The notes under the pieces: model-generated
What the model saw: only the letters and a program-made list of their open reading frames with translations
Told to the model about the DNA's origin: nothing
Database searches by the model: none
Origin: Streptomyces triculaminicus
GTDB taxonomy: Bacteria > Actinomycetota > Actinomycetes > Streptomycetales > Streptomycetaceae
Assembly (NCBI RefSeq): GCF_017349075.1
Contig: NZ_JAFMOF010000008.1
Coordinates: 37,139-101,138 of the forward strand
DNA: 64,000 nucleotides
Direction: 5' to 3'
In this document: in pieces, positions 7,480 to 15,707 of the stretch
How positions within the stretch are numbered: the first letter of the stretch is position 1
How the letters are laid out: every line of letters begins with the position of its first letter
Program-made: the position numbers and the translations under genes

Positions 7480-8148
7480 ATGTCGCAGCAATTCCCAGGC
7501 GCGGACAAGGGATCCCCCGAGCCTGACGTGAGGGACGCGGAGCCCGTTCGGATACCCGACGGGCTGGCCGGTGAGTTGTCTGCTCGCCCTGAACACACCG
7601 GCCGCAAGCGCGAGCTCTACCCGGACGTTCCGCTTGTTCTCGACGGAGAAGTGGTCGAGGACCTTGAGCGCATGAACGCGGAAGTGACGCGGCCCTTGTT
7701 CATGACACGTCTGATCCACAACTCGACCCTGGCTCTGGGAGCCTTCACCGACCGCGAAGCGATGCTCTCGGAGGCGTGCCGTATGTACACCGACGCCGAG
7801 GAAGGGGAGCTGGAGGCGGCCCTCGAGGCGACCTGTACGCAGCCACCGGACGCCTTGCCCACACAGGTGTGTTTCTTCGAGGACAACGATGAGCAAGGCG
7901 ACGTGAAGTGTGTGGAGGCGGGGCTGGGATATCCGGACCTGAGCAAGGTGCACAGAGGTTTTCTGGGCGCAGGGGATTGGAATTTCGTCATCTCCTCCCT
8001 CAGCAAGTGCCGATTCGATGTGTCACTCTTCGATCTCCTCGAATGGCACGGGGACGAGTTCTTCCAGCCCAAGGGATGCAACACTCCCGATCTCGGCCGA
8101 TTCCGCTGGAACGACCTGGCGGTTTCCATCGCGAATTGGGGGACGTGA
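7480..8148 (+). CDS. Hypothetical protein with crystallin/I36-like C-terminus
   Basis: 222 residues from ATG 7480, with GAGGAG (7465-7470) nine bases upstream; earlier in-frame starts lack a ribosome site. There is no signal peptide. The N-terminal half is acidic and helical. The C-terminal half (about 128-222: VCFFEDNDEQGDVKC... ...DLLEWHGDEFFQPKGC) has paired aromatic-rich segments and four Cys that recall beta/gamma-crystallin or peptidase-inhibitor I36 modules, a common Streptomyces fold. The assignment is structural resemblance only. It is convergent with the esterase-like gene across a 9-bp hairpin. Confidence 0.7.
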   Translation: MSQQFPGADKGSPEPDVRDAEPVRIPDGLAGELSARPEHTGRKRELYPDVPLVLDGEVVEDLERMNAEVTRPLFMTRLIHNSTLALGAFTDREAMLSEACRMYTDAEEGELEAALEATCTQPPDALPTQVCFFEDNDEQGDVKCVEAGLGYPDLSKVHRGFLGAGDWNFVISSLSKCRFDVSLFDLLEWHGDEFFQPKGCNTPDLGRFRWNDLAVSIANWGT

Positions 8149-8149
8149 C

Positions 8150-8174
8150 CCCGCCGCCTGATACCGGCGGCGGG
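8150..8174. terminator. Bidirectional hairpin terminator
   Basis: CCCGCCGCC, 7-nt loop, GGCGGCGGG: a perfect 9-bp stem between convergent genes ending at 8148 and 8180. Confidence 0.65.
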
Positions 8175-8179
8175 ATGCG

Positions 8180-9564
8180 TCACTTCGTCGGGGGCAGCAG
8201 CACCGACGCCCGCACCGTGTGGAGGTGGATCACGATGTCGAAGGCGCGGCCCAGCGCCAGCGGCGGCGTGGGGTCGTTCGGGTAGCGCCCCGGGATGACG
8301 TACGTCGGGCGCGCCGTATCCAGCCAGGCGCCGACGTCAGGGGCGCGGCGTGCCGCGCGCAGGTCGATGTAGAAGTCGCGGTGGGGCACCTGGTCAAGGG
8401 TGTACTCGTTGCTCCCGGGTGCGGCGGGGGCGACGGTGAAGACCCCGCTCTCGCCGTTCGCCGTGCGGGCGCGGTAGTCGCCGCTGTCGATGGTGGTGCC
8501 GACGGCGACGTACTCACGGCCGACGAGCTCGCGCAGGTCGGCGCCCATGGTGACGGGGAAGACGGCGGGCACGGCCGAGTCGTAGGCGACGTGCCCGTCG
8601 TGCCCGGAGACGACGATGCGGTCGCCGGTCCGCCGCTGCCACCAGACGGCGTTCTCGGCCAGGGTCCGGTCGCGGTGGCGGTTGGCGGCGGTGGCCTGGG
8701 CTGGGTCGTCGCTGTCGAAGGCGAACGAGGTGGCCATCTGGGAGACGACGCGGGCGTCCTGGAGCGCCCAGGGGTCCGTGGTGGCGTGCTGCTTCAGGAG
8801 CCGGTACGCGGCCCCGGCGTCGTCGGCCATCTTCTTCCGCTCGGCGAGCGGGAGGCCCATGTACGTCTCCAGCCGCGTCGTGACGCCGCCGGGCAGGGCG
8901 CGCAGGGCGGCGTAGTGGCGCTGCAGTTCGGGGAGGAGGCCGGGGGCGTGCTCGCCCGTCCAGCCGAGGATGCGCTCGTACTGTTCGGGATTGACGTCGG
9001 CGAAGTCCATGCCCACGAGGCGGACCTGGCGGCCGCCGGCCCGGTTGTGCTCCCGGACCCAGGTGAACAGGTGCAGGTACTCCTCGGTGTTCGTCAGGCC
9101 GTATGCGTGCTGGAATTCCTCCCGCATGATCTGCCTCAGGTCGCCACGCCCGGTGGTGAGGTAGGTGTTGAGCCGGGCGGCGGCCGACCAGTTGATCTCC
9201 ATGGCGAAGGCGGAGAATCCCTCGCGCTCGACCAGTTGCCGCAGTACGCGTTCCTTGACGGTGAACACGTCCTTCGAGCCGTGCGAGACCTCGCCGAGCC
9301 CGACGAAGTTCGCGCCGCGGGTCATGGCGGCGAACGCGTCGAGGTCGGCGGCGGGCCCGACCGGCGCGGTGGTGCGCAGGGGGTGTGCATAGCGCGTCAG
9401 GCCGGCCACCACGGACCGGTCCGAAGGGGCGGAGGAAGCGGGGGAAGCGGAATGGGACGTGCCGTGCGTTCGACTGCCGTGGCGGTGGTGATACCCGCAC
9501 AGCCCAGGACCGTGGTCAGGGCGAGGGCCAGGGCTGTCGAGGAGCGTAAAGATATCTGTACCAT
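8180..9564 (-). pseudogene. Erythromycin-esterase-like hydrolase, signal peptide out of frame
   Basis: The catalytic body (readable from GTG 9412, 410 residues) matches the erythromycin esterase/EreA superfamily: FVGLGEVSHGSKDVF, the FSAFAMEINWSAA segment, LVGMDFADV, and a C-terminal VVSGHDGHVAYDS with catalytic-type His. A good Sec signal (MVQISLRSSTALALALTTVL..., ATG at 9564) lies directly upstream but in another frame. The catalytic frame is open upstream of 9412 and reads SASPASSAPSDRSVVAGL, as a mature N-terminus would, so one base was gained or lost between about 9413 and 9480 (C-runs present). Either the gene is frameshifted or the assembly has an indel. The family hydrolyses macrolide lactones, but many members have other or unknown substrates. 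Confidence 0.7.
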
Positions 9565-9714
9565 GCAGCAGTTATACAAGGCATCTCGCCTGGCGACTGA
9601 GGCAGTGGAGACGCCTCCACCGGATAGCCCGGATGGCGGGCGTCGCGGGAGTCGCCTACGGTTGTCTGGGATGTTCACCTATTCGAACATCTGAGCCTTT
9701 CATGGAGGTCAACC

Positions 9715-9993
9715 ATGAACCGTTTTCGAACCCTCACCCTGGTAGCCGCTCCCGCCGCGATGCTGATCGGCCTGGCCGCTCCCGCGGTGGCCTCGGGCAC
9801 ACCCGGCCCGGACACGCCGGCAACCGTGAGCTCCAGCGCCCCCGTGAAGGTGCAGGCCAAAACCTGGCACTGGATGGGCAATTACGGATCGGTCTACGAC
9901 GCGGCCAATGCCGCCAACGGCTTCGGGGCCGGGGCCGGGGAATTCCTCACCCAGAACGTCAACGGCCAGTACGCGACATTCATGTACTACTGA
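9715..9993 (+). CDS. Small secreted protein, unknown
   Basis: 92 residues. GGAGGT lies seven bases before the ATG. The Sec signal MNRFRTLTLVAAPAAMLIGLAAPAVASG is clear. The mature peptide of about 65 residues has a Gly/Ala/Asn-rich tail (DAANAANGFGAGAGEFLTQN) ending in aromatic FMYY. There are no cysteines. It is a single-gene unit with its own promoter region and a strong terminator. Function unknown. Confidence 0.75.
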   Translation: MNRFRTLTLVAAPAAMLIGLAAPAVASGTPGPDTPATVSSSAPVKVQAKTWHWMGNYGSVYDAANAANGFGAGAGEFLTQNVNGQYATFMYY

Positions 9994-10042
9994 GCCAACG
10001 CGGCTCGGCAGTCCCGGCACCATCACCCGCACACCGCGCAGG

Positions 10043-10073
10043 GCCCGTCCGTGGCCGCACGCCACGGACGGGC
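10043..10073 (+). terminator. Hairpin terminator after the small secreted protein
   Basis: GCCCGTCCGTGG, 7-nt loop, CCACGGACGGGC: a perfect 12-bp stem 50 bases after the stop at 9993. No T-run follows, which is common in Streptomyces. Confidence 0.7.
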
Positions 10074-10154
10074 TCCTGGGTTGTACTTCCTGTCGGTTAC
10101 GCGGCATCCACCGCGGCCTCCGGCTTCGGGCCGCGAGTGGCCGACGATCAGCTC

Positions 10155-11120
10155 TCAGCCCACGACTCCCATCGCCTCCGCGTCAGCCGGTGGAAGCCAT
10201 CCCCAGCCCGCGGGCCGCATCCACCGCTGCGACGCGCCAAGCTCCTGCGCGGCCGTCCGCAGCGCGTCGACACCCGGGTGCCGCAGGCCGCGCCGCCACA
10301 CCATCGACACGGGCGACAGGGGTACGGGCTCGACCAGAGGCCTCAGCGCCATCCCCGGCACCTCGATGAACTCGACGCTCGCCAGGACCGACCATCCCCG
10401 CTTGCGTACGACCCGGACGAACTCCTCCGCCCCCTCGATCCCGGGGAACGGTTCGGCCATGACGATCCCGTGCCCGTCGAAGAGCCGGGTGGCGAGATCG
10501 GTCCACTCCGCGGTGGCGGGGTTCCCGGCACCGGCGTACACCGTCTCGCCCCGCAACGCCCCCACCGGCACGGCGTCGTGGCCGGCCAGAGGATGGTCCT
10601 CGCGCAGCAGGACGGCCATCCGCTCCAGCCGGACGGGCAGGTGATCGAGTCGGTCCCGCACCTCCGGCGCCAGCCCCGCGATCCTGCCGAAGGAGACGTC
10701 GAGCCGCCCGGCGAGGATGTCCTCGGCCGCACCGGTCAGGCCGCTGTGGTAGCGGGCGACGAACTCGAGCCCGGGCGCCGCCGCCCGCGCCGCGGTCACC
10801 ACGCGCTGCCCTGTGGACACCGGTCCTCCGACGTCGACGAGCAGCGGCCGGCTCTCTCCCGCTTGCACCGCTGCCAGTTCGTCGTACGCGGCGAGGACGT
10901 GCCGAACGTACGGCAGGAGCCTGGCCCCCTCCGCCGTGAGTGAGACGGCCCGGGTGGTCCGGGTGAACAGCGTGGCACCGACGGCTTTCTCGAGCCGCTG
11001 GATGTCACGGCTGAGCGCCTGCTGAGCAATGTAAAGGCGCGCTGCGGCGCGCGTGAAATGCAGCTCCTCGGCAACGGCGGCGAAGGCTCGCAACAAACGC
11101 GGTTCCAGGTCGTACGGCAC
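10155..11120 (-). CDS. LysR-family transcriptional regulator
   Basis: 321 residues from GTG 11120. The N-terminal winged helix-turn-helix reads LRAFAAVAEELHFTRAAARLYIAQQALSRDIQRLEKAVGATLFTRTTRAVSLTAEG (residues 9-64), followed by the linker helix and a two-lobed substrate-binding domain. The target is probably local; the only divergent reading frame is a 39-residue mini-ORF at 11205. The C-terminus is Trp/Pro-rich. Inducer unknown. Confidence 0.92.
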   Translation of the reverse strand: MPYDLEPRLLRAFAAVAEELHFTRAAARLYIAQQALSRDIQRLEKAVGATLFTRTTRAVSLTAEGARLLPYVRHVLAAYDELAAVQAGESRPLLVDVGGPVSTGQRVVTAARAAAPGLEFVARYHSGLTGAAEDILAGRLDVSFGRIAGLAPEVRDRLDHLPVRLERMAVLLREDHPLAGHDAVPVGALRGETVYAGAGNPATAEWTDLATRLFDGHGIVMAEPFPGIEGAEEFVRVVRKRGWSVLASVEFIEVPGMALRPLVEPVPLSPVSMVWRRGLRHPGVDALRTAAQELGASQRWMRPAGWGWLPPADAEAMGVVG

Positions 11121-11204
11121 GTGAAGCAGTCAACAACAGCAACGTAGTGAATGGCCAGTGATCAGGTGTTGGACCCGTCGGCGCCGACGGGCGACCGTAG
11201 ACGC

Positions 11205-11324
11205 ATGATTCTTTTCCTCACCACCCCGCCCCGCTGGACGCCCGACGCGCGCCCCACCGTCCGCGCCCGCTTCCGCTCCGCCCTCGGCGCCGTCGTCACC
11301 ACCGCCCGGCGTGCGCGCTCCTGA
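11205..11324 (+). CDS. Possible 39-residue protein divergent from LysR
   Basis: ATG 11205 to TGA 11324, Arg/Thr/Pro-rich (MILFLTTPPRWTPDARP...). It starts 84 bases from the LysR start on the opposite strand, where a LysR target would be expected. GC-rich codon use fits coding, but the composition is low complexity and there is no clear ribosome site. Confidence 0.3.
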   Translation: MILFLTTPPRWTPDARPTVRARFRSALGAVVTTARRARS

Positions 11325-11420
11325 CCGTTCGCGGGCTCACCAGGCAGGCTCCTGGCGACCCGCCGGACACGCCCGAAAGCGTGTCCGGCCGGCGTTGCAG
11401 GGCCGACAGAGTCGAGAACA

Positions 11421-12578
11421 TCAGCGGCCGTCGTGGATTTCCTGGTGCATCTGGGGCTGCTTGTCCTTGTCGTGGGTGGCCGCGTCCTCCAAGACCGCGT
11501 TGAACACCTTGTTGCCGGCGCCGAGGGCCTCCTTGTACGGGTCGATGCCGGTGGTCTGTTTGACGGCGCCGCTCAGGGCGCTGCCCAGACCGCCGGCGAG
11601 TCCATGGCCGGTGGCGGCGGGCTTGGCGAAGAGGTCGAGCGGGCTCCTGGGGATGCCGGCCATGTCGGCGTACTTGTCGGTGAGTGCCTGGCGGACCATC
11701 GCGATGAACGTGTCGGTCACCACGGGCGTCTTCATGAGCAGTTCCCGGTAGTACTTGACGGCCTGCTCGGTCATGAAGACGCCGTCGTCGGTCTTCTTCC
11801 ACTCGTCGTCGCGCACCTTGGTCCACATCCGGTCGACCAGGTCGGCGTCCTTGGGCAGCTGGAACCTCTCGAGGGTGCCGAGGTAGTGGTTGACGTAGTG
11901 CCAGGCACCCATGAAGCCGTGGCGCTGGGCATCCGAGGGATTGATGCCGAGATGGCGCATGGCCTGGAGGATCTGCACGCTGAAGACGCACGTGGCACCG
12001 GTGGTGTACTTCTGCGAGACCGGCTCGCCCCACTTGGCGTAGTCCCACTCGCCGCTCTTCTTGTGCAGCTGCCGCACCGAGGCGTGCACGAGCCGGACCT
12101 TGGTGACCGTCGCCTTCAGCGTCCCGTCCCGCATGGCGCCCTTGTCGCCCATGCCCTGGAACAGGCGCGTGGACTGCGACAGCCGACGACCGGGACCTTC
12201 GACGCCGCCGAGACGGCCCGTGGAGCGCAGCGTGTAGGCACCGGTCGGGGACAGGTAGGTGCCGATGAGTCCGACGGTGCCCTGAAGCATGGACGCCACG
12301 CCGTGGTGCTCGTCGAAGAAGCCCTCCGCGGCCTTCGCGTCCGCCTCGGTCCAGCCCGGCGGATCGGCTTCCGCCTCCCGCATGAAGTCCGCCAGCCGCG
12401 GGGGCAGCTGGGAGTAGTCCATGCCGGGCTTGAGCGTGTTGATGGTGCGGAAGAGCTGGTTGACCCCACCGACTTCCTTGTTGTCGATCAGATCGGACAC
12501 GAGCTCGTCGGCGGGCGGATCGCCGGCCTGGCTCGCCGCTTCCAGTTCTTGGACGATGTTCGCTTCCGTCAGTGTCAC
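11421..12578 (-). CDS. MpaB/rubber-oxygenase-type heme protein (DUF2236)
   Basis: 385 residues. It contains the MpaB/Lcp (DUF2236) catalytic domain: LRSTGRLGG, then KVRLVHASVRQL with the candidate heme-coordinating region, followed by CVFSVQILQAMRHLGI and the long all-helical body. There is no signal peptide, unlike secreted latex-clearing protein, so it is probably a cytosolic heme oxygenase-like enzyme. Known relatives cleave polyisoprene or oxidise small molecules; the substrate here is unknown. The end (GNKVFNAVLEDAATHDKDKQPQ) is hydrophilic. It stands alone, divergent from the SigE-family sigma unit. Confidence 0.85.
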   Translation of the reverse strand: MTLTEANIVQELEAASQAGDPPADELVSDLIDNKEVGGVNQLFRTINTLKPGMDYSQLPPRLADFMREAEADPPGWTEADAKAAEGFFDEHHGVASMLQGTVGLIGTYLSPTGAYTLRSTGRLGGVEGPGRRLSQSTRLFQGMGDKGAMRDGTLKATVTKVRLVHASVRQLHKKSGEWDYAKWGEPVSQKYTTGATCVFSVQILQAMRHLGINPSDAQRHGFMGAWHYVNHYLGTLERFQLPKDADLVDRMWTKVRDDEWKKTDDGVFMTEQAVKYYRELLMKTPVVTDTFIAMVRQALTDKYADMAGIPRSPLDLFAKPAATGHGLAGGLGSALSGAVKQTTGIDPYKEALGAGNKVFNAVLEDAATHDKDKQPQMHQEIHDGR

Positions 12579-12993
12579 GGCCGTTCTCCGATTCTCGGTG
12601 ACTCAGTGTGCGCAGGCCAGCCCCCATGTCGGGGACGGCAGGGCGTGCGGAAGCGTCTCGCCATGGGCCGGGCGGGACGCGGCACACCAGGGAATCCGGC
12701 GTTCGTGGACTGCCTGACTCGGCATCCCGCTCCGCAGCTCCGCCGCCCGGGCAAGATCACCCTCTCCGGTCCTTCCCACTACCTTGCGTAACGACCGCGC
12801 TCCGTTAGGGGCGCACAGGGGTGCGCCGGCGCACTTGCGGGCGCACTTTGCGCCGGCCGCAGCCAGAAGCCACCCCGAACGCCGCACTACAGGGTCTTCG
12901 CATGTCTTCGCGTGCACGCGAAAAACTCGTGTGTAACGTGCCCCGCTCCCCACCTCGTGTATGGAGTGACGTCAGATCACGGAAGGGAACACG
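12579..12993. other. Intergenic region with palindrome and sigma promoter candidate
   Basis: No gene is evident. It holds a perfect 16-bp palindrome, TTCGCGTGCACGCGAA (12907-12922), and downstream an ECF/SigE-like promoter candidate, TGTAAC...CTCGT, about 60 bases before the sigma gene start. These would suit control, possibly autocontrol, of the sigma operon. Confidence 0.4.
12907..12922. promoter_or_regulatory. 16-bp palindrome upstream of the sigma factor
   Basis: TTCGCGTGCACGCGAA is perfectly self-complementary and sits about 70 bases before GTG 12994. It could be an operator; no regulator is identified. Confidence 0.4.
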
Positions 12994-13497
12994 GTGGGGG
13001 AAGCACCCGGCGACTACCTGGAATTCGCGACCGCGCGCAGCGGCTATCTGTTTCGTACAGCGTGCCTGCTCACCGGCGGCGACTGGCACCTCGCGGAGGA
13101 CCTGGTCCAGGAGACTCTCGCCAAGATGTTCCGGTCGTGGCGGCGGATCAACCGCAACCACTCCCCGGTCGCCTACGGGCACACCGTTCTGGTGCGTACG
13201 TTCCTGTCGCACCGGCGGCTGCGCAGCTCCAGCGAGCGTCCGAGCGATTCGTTCCCGGACGCCGCCGGGCGCGTCGACGACGCGGAGCTGCGGCTGACGT
13301 TGCTGGACGGTCTGGCCCGGCTGGCCGCGAAGGACCGTGCCGTGCTGGTGCTGCGCTACTGGGAGGACCGCACGGTGGAAGAGACCGCCGCGGCCATGAA
13401 GCTCTCGCAGGGGGCGGTGCGTGTCCGGAGCCTGCGGGCGTTGCAGCGCCTGCGTGAGCTGCTCGGCGACGAGCTGTCCGAGCTCGCGGCCCGCTAG
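12994..13497 (+). CDS. SigE-family RNA polymerase sigma factor
   Basis: 167 residues from GTG 12994 (GGAAGGGA upstream). Region 2: YLFRTACLLTGGDWHLAEDLVQETLAKMFRSWRRI. Region 4: ARLAAKDRAVLVLRYWEDRTVEETAAAMKLSQGAVRVRSLRALQRLR. This is the SigE subfamily of ECF-type sigmas found in Streptomyces (70-type, no region 3). The next gene, starting 117 bases later, encodes a membrane-anchored protein and may be its anti-sigma-like partner. The signal is unknown. Confidence 0.93.
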   Translation: MGEAPGDYLEFATARSGYLFRTACLLTGGDWHLAEDLVQETLAKMFRSWRRINRNHSPVAYGHTVLVRTFLSHRRLRSSSERPSDSFPDAAGRVDDAELRLTLLDGLARLAAKDRAVLVLRYWEDRTVEETAAAMKLSQGAVRVRSLRALQRLRELLGDELSELAAR

Positions 13498-13613
13498 CGT
13501 GCCCCACCGTTTCCTCCCTCGCGCTTTCCCCGCAGTTTCACTCCAGTCTCACCGCAGTGCGAGTCGCCGCTGCCAAGTCACCGCTGTACGAGCCGTACGA
13601 ACGGAGCTGTCCC

Positions 13614-14867
13614 ATGCCCCTCGACGACCATGACGACGCGTTCGAGCGGCGGCTGTCCGCCGCCCTGGAGGACGCGACCCGCGCCTGCCCTCCGCATTCC
13701 CCCGACCTGGTCGACCGCGCCACCGCGCGGGGCCACCGGCTGCGCCGGGTGCGCGCGTTCCAGGTAGGAGCGGGGTGCGCCGCGCTGACGCTGGTCGCGC
13801 TCGGCGGCACGCTCCTGGGCACCGGCGGGTCCGGCGGCGCGGCGGCCCCCGAGGCCCTCTCCCCCGCGGCCTCCGGCGCCGCGCGGCCACCCGCCACGAC
13901 GATCAGTGGGGAGGAGATGATCGCGACGTTGAAGGGCCTGCTGCCGAAGGACGGGACGGTCTCCGACGCGTCCGGGACCGGGTCGACGGGCACCGGGAAG
14001 AGGGTCCCGACCGCCAAGCTCACCTACACCGACGCGCGCGGCAGTTCCAGCCTCGACATCGCCGTCGGCCGGCTTGGCCCCGGCGACCGGCCGGGCGGCT
14101 GTCTGCCCGTCCAGGTGCGGCCGTACGACCGGTGCGAGGCACGCAAGCTGCCCGACGGCTCGACGCTCTACACCACCCGGTCCTTCACTCACCCCAACAG
14201 CGACACGGGCCAGCGGCGCTGGTACGCCGAGCTCGTCACCGCGGACGGCGCGGACCTGGTTGTCCAGGAATTCGGGGGCGGCGACGAGAAGGCCTCGGAC
14301 GGCACCGCCGACCCGGCGTTCTCCCTCGGGCAACTGAGCACGATCGTACAGAGCCCGCATGGCGCAAGGCCATCGCAGCCCTCCTGCCCCGGCCACCGGC
14401 GCACCCGCCACGCCCCGCGGCAGGCCGCCTCCGGCAAGCGCATGGCCGAGGTACTCACATCCCTCCTGCCCTCGGGCGGCAGGATCACGGACCTGCACAC
14501 CGACACCGGCCTCGTCCAGCTCGTCCACGACGACGGTCACGGCAAGTCCATGATCGAGGCGGACGTTCAGAGCAACATGACCGACGCGCTGGCCGGGCAC
14601 ATGAGCTGCCCGTCCGGCGCCGACGACGCCGACTGCCGGAGCCGGACCCTCCCGGACGGCACCCGGGTCAAGGTCACCCGCGAGCCCTCGGAGAAGGGAG
14701 GCTCCGCCGTCGTCTGGACCGCCGACACCCTGCGCCCGGACGGCCGCCGCGTCCTCGTCCGCGAGATCAACTCGTATGCGGAGAGCGGCCCGGTGACTCG
14801 CCCGGAACCGCCGCTGAGCCTGGAGCGGCTGCAGGCCATGGCGCTCGAGCGGAAGTGGCTCGGCTGA
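13614..14867 (+). CDS. Membrane-anchored protein following sigma factor, possibly anti-sigma-like
   Basis: 417 residues from ATG 13614, with GGAG 11 bases upstream. The order is typical of partners of SigE-family sigmas: a short cytosolic N-terminus (FERRLSAALEDATRACPPHSPDLVDRATARG), one transmembrane helix (about residues 48-70) and a large extracellular part with two similar halves, each with (E/K)xLxxLLP and LPDGTxxxxTRxxxH-like blocks. In the middle (nt 14355-14440) the frame gives an odd Ser/Arg/His stretch, SPHGARPSQPSCPG, while an overlapping frame gives SPAWRKAIAALLP. Two compensating single-base indels are likely there. It ends at a strong hairpin. Confidence 0.75.
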   Translation: MPLDDHDDAFERRLSAALEDATRACPPHSPDLVDRATARGHRLRRVRAFQVGAGCAALTLVALGGTLLGTGGSGGAAAPEALSPAASGAARPPATTISGEEMIATLKGLLPKDGTVSDASGTGSTGTGKRVPTAKLTYTDARGSSSLDIAVGRLGPGDRPGGCLPVQVRPYDRCEARKLPDGSTLYTTRSFTHPNSDTGQRRWYAELVTADGADLVVQEFGGGDEKASDGTADPAFSLGQLSTIVQSPHGARPSQPSCPGHRRTRHAPRQAASGKRMAEVLTSLLPSGGRITDLHTDTGLVQLVHDDGHGKSMIEADVQSNMTDALAGHMSCPSGADDADCRSRTLPDGTRVKVTREPSEKGGSAVVWTADTLRPDGRRVLVREINSYAESGPVTRPEPPLSLERLQAMALERKWLG

Positions 14868-14880
14868 CTAAGCGGACGAA

Positions 14881-14906
14881 GCGGCACGAGGGTGCGCCCG
14901 TGCCGC
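14881..14906 (+). terminator. Hairpin terminator of the sigma operon
   Basis: GCGGCACG, 10-nt loop, CGTGCCGC, 13 bases after the stop at 14867. The 8-bp stem can be extended by G-C pairs inside the loop. Confidence 0.6.
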
Positions 14907-14936
14907 ACCGTCCTTGACGGTGGCACCGTCTTCTCG

Positions 14937-15055
14937 ATGAAGCTGAGCGGTGTCCCCCTCCAGGACGAGGACAAGACGGGCCCCTACAGCACCGACAAGC
15001 TCGAGCCCCTCCTCATCAAGGACGTCAAAGCCGCCCTCACCGAGCTCAAGAGCTG
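14937..15055 (+). pseudogene. Small coding-like remnant
   Basis: A 39-residue frame, MKLSGVPLQDEDKTGPYS...KAALTELKS, has strongly GC3-biased codons and a Lys/Leu-rich C-terminal look. The frame extends upstream without a start into the terminator hairpin. It is probably the tail of a lost gene. It overlaps the convergent gene end at 15046 by ten bases. Confidence 0.3.
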
Positions 15056-15642
15056 ACGCGCCCGTCGACCGCGCTGCCCTCCGGGTGCTCTCCGCACCGG
15101 TCGGTTGCCCGGAACACCGTCTCCGCGGCGATGGGCGCGGCCCATACGCGGACCAGGTGTTCCTCCGCGCCCCTCTCACCGTCGCGGGAGGCGTCCCGGC
15201 CGCGGGCGTGGACCCGTACCCGGTACGGTCCCGGGCCGGCCCCGGAGAAGCGCGGGAAAATGTCCCGGGCAGTCCTGGGGGGTTCCTGATCACCGTCCTC
15301 GTCGGGCTCCCAGGGGTTGGTCTCCTCCGGTAGGGAGAACACTCCGGCCTCCAGGCCTTCCAGCGCGAGCGACACCTCGACGATCTCGCTGTACCGCTCG
15401 CGTTCGGCGGCCGAGGGCGGCAGTGGCGGAGCGTCCAGCACCTCTACGGTCAGTTTCAGAGAACCGGACCGCATCCCGGTGCTCACCACGCCCCACACGC
15501 CGCCGTCCGTGACATGCCCGTCCGGGCCCACGGAGGCGACCAGGCCGCTGGACCCGGTGAAGGAGAAGTCGACCGGGCCCGCGTCGCCCTCCAGCAGGTA
15601 TTGACCGTGGTCGATCTCGATCTGTGCTGTCACCGCCGCCAT
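15046..15642 (-). CDS. Hypothetical acidic protein
   Basis: 198 residues from ATG 15642 with GAGAGG upstream; the alternative start six codons earlier lacks a site. The sequence begins AVTAQIEIDHGQYLLEGD and continues with beta-rich segments and an acidic Pro/Glu linker (PEETNPWEPDEDGDQEPP). No signal peptide or transmembrane segment. The N-terminal pattern recalls ComJ-type proteins that pair with NucA/NucB nucleases. It lies 65 bases from, and on the same strand as, a NucA/NucB-like nuclease, so an inhibitor or immunity role is possible. That is inference from position and a loose resemblance. Confidence 0.65.
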   Translation of the reverse strand: MAAVTAQIEIDHGQYLLEGDAGPVDFSFTGSSGLVASVGPDGHVTDGGVWGVVSTGMRSGSLKLTVEVLDAPPLPPSAAERERYSEIVEVSLALEGLEAGVFSLPEETNPWEPDEDGDQEPPRTARDIFPRFSGAGPGPYRVRVHARGRDASRDGERGAEEHLVRVWAAPIAAETVFRATDRCGEHPEGSAVDGRVSS

Positions 15643-15707
15643 CTGCCGTCCTCTCACCTTCCTATGTCAGCTTCCTTTGCCGGCTACCTTTGGCAGCCCG
15701 CTCCTCG

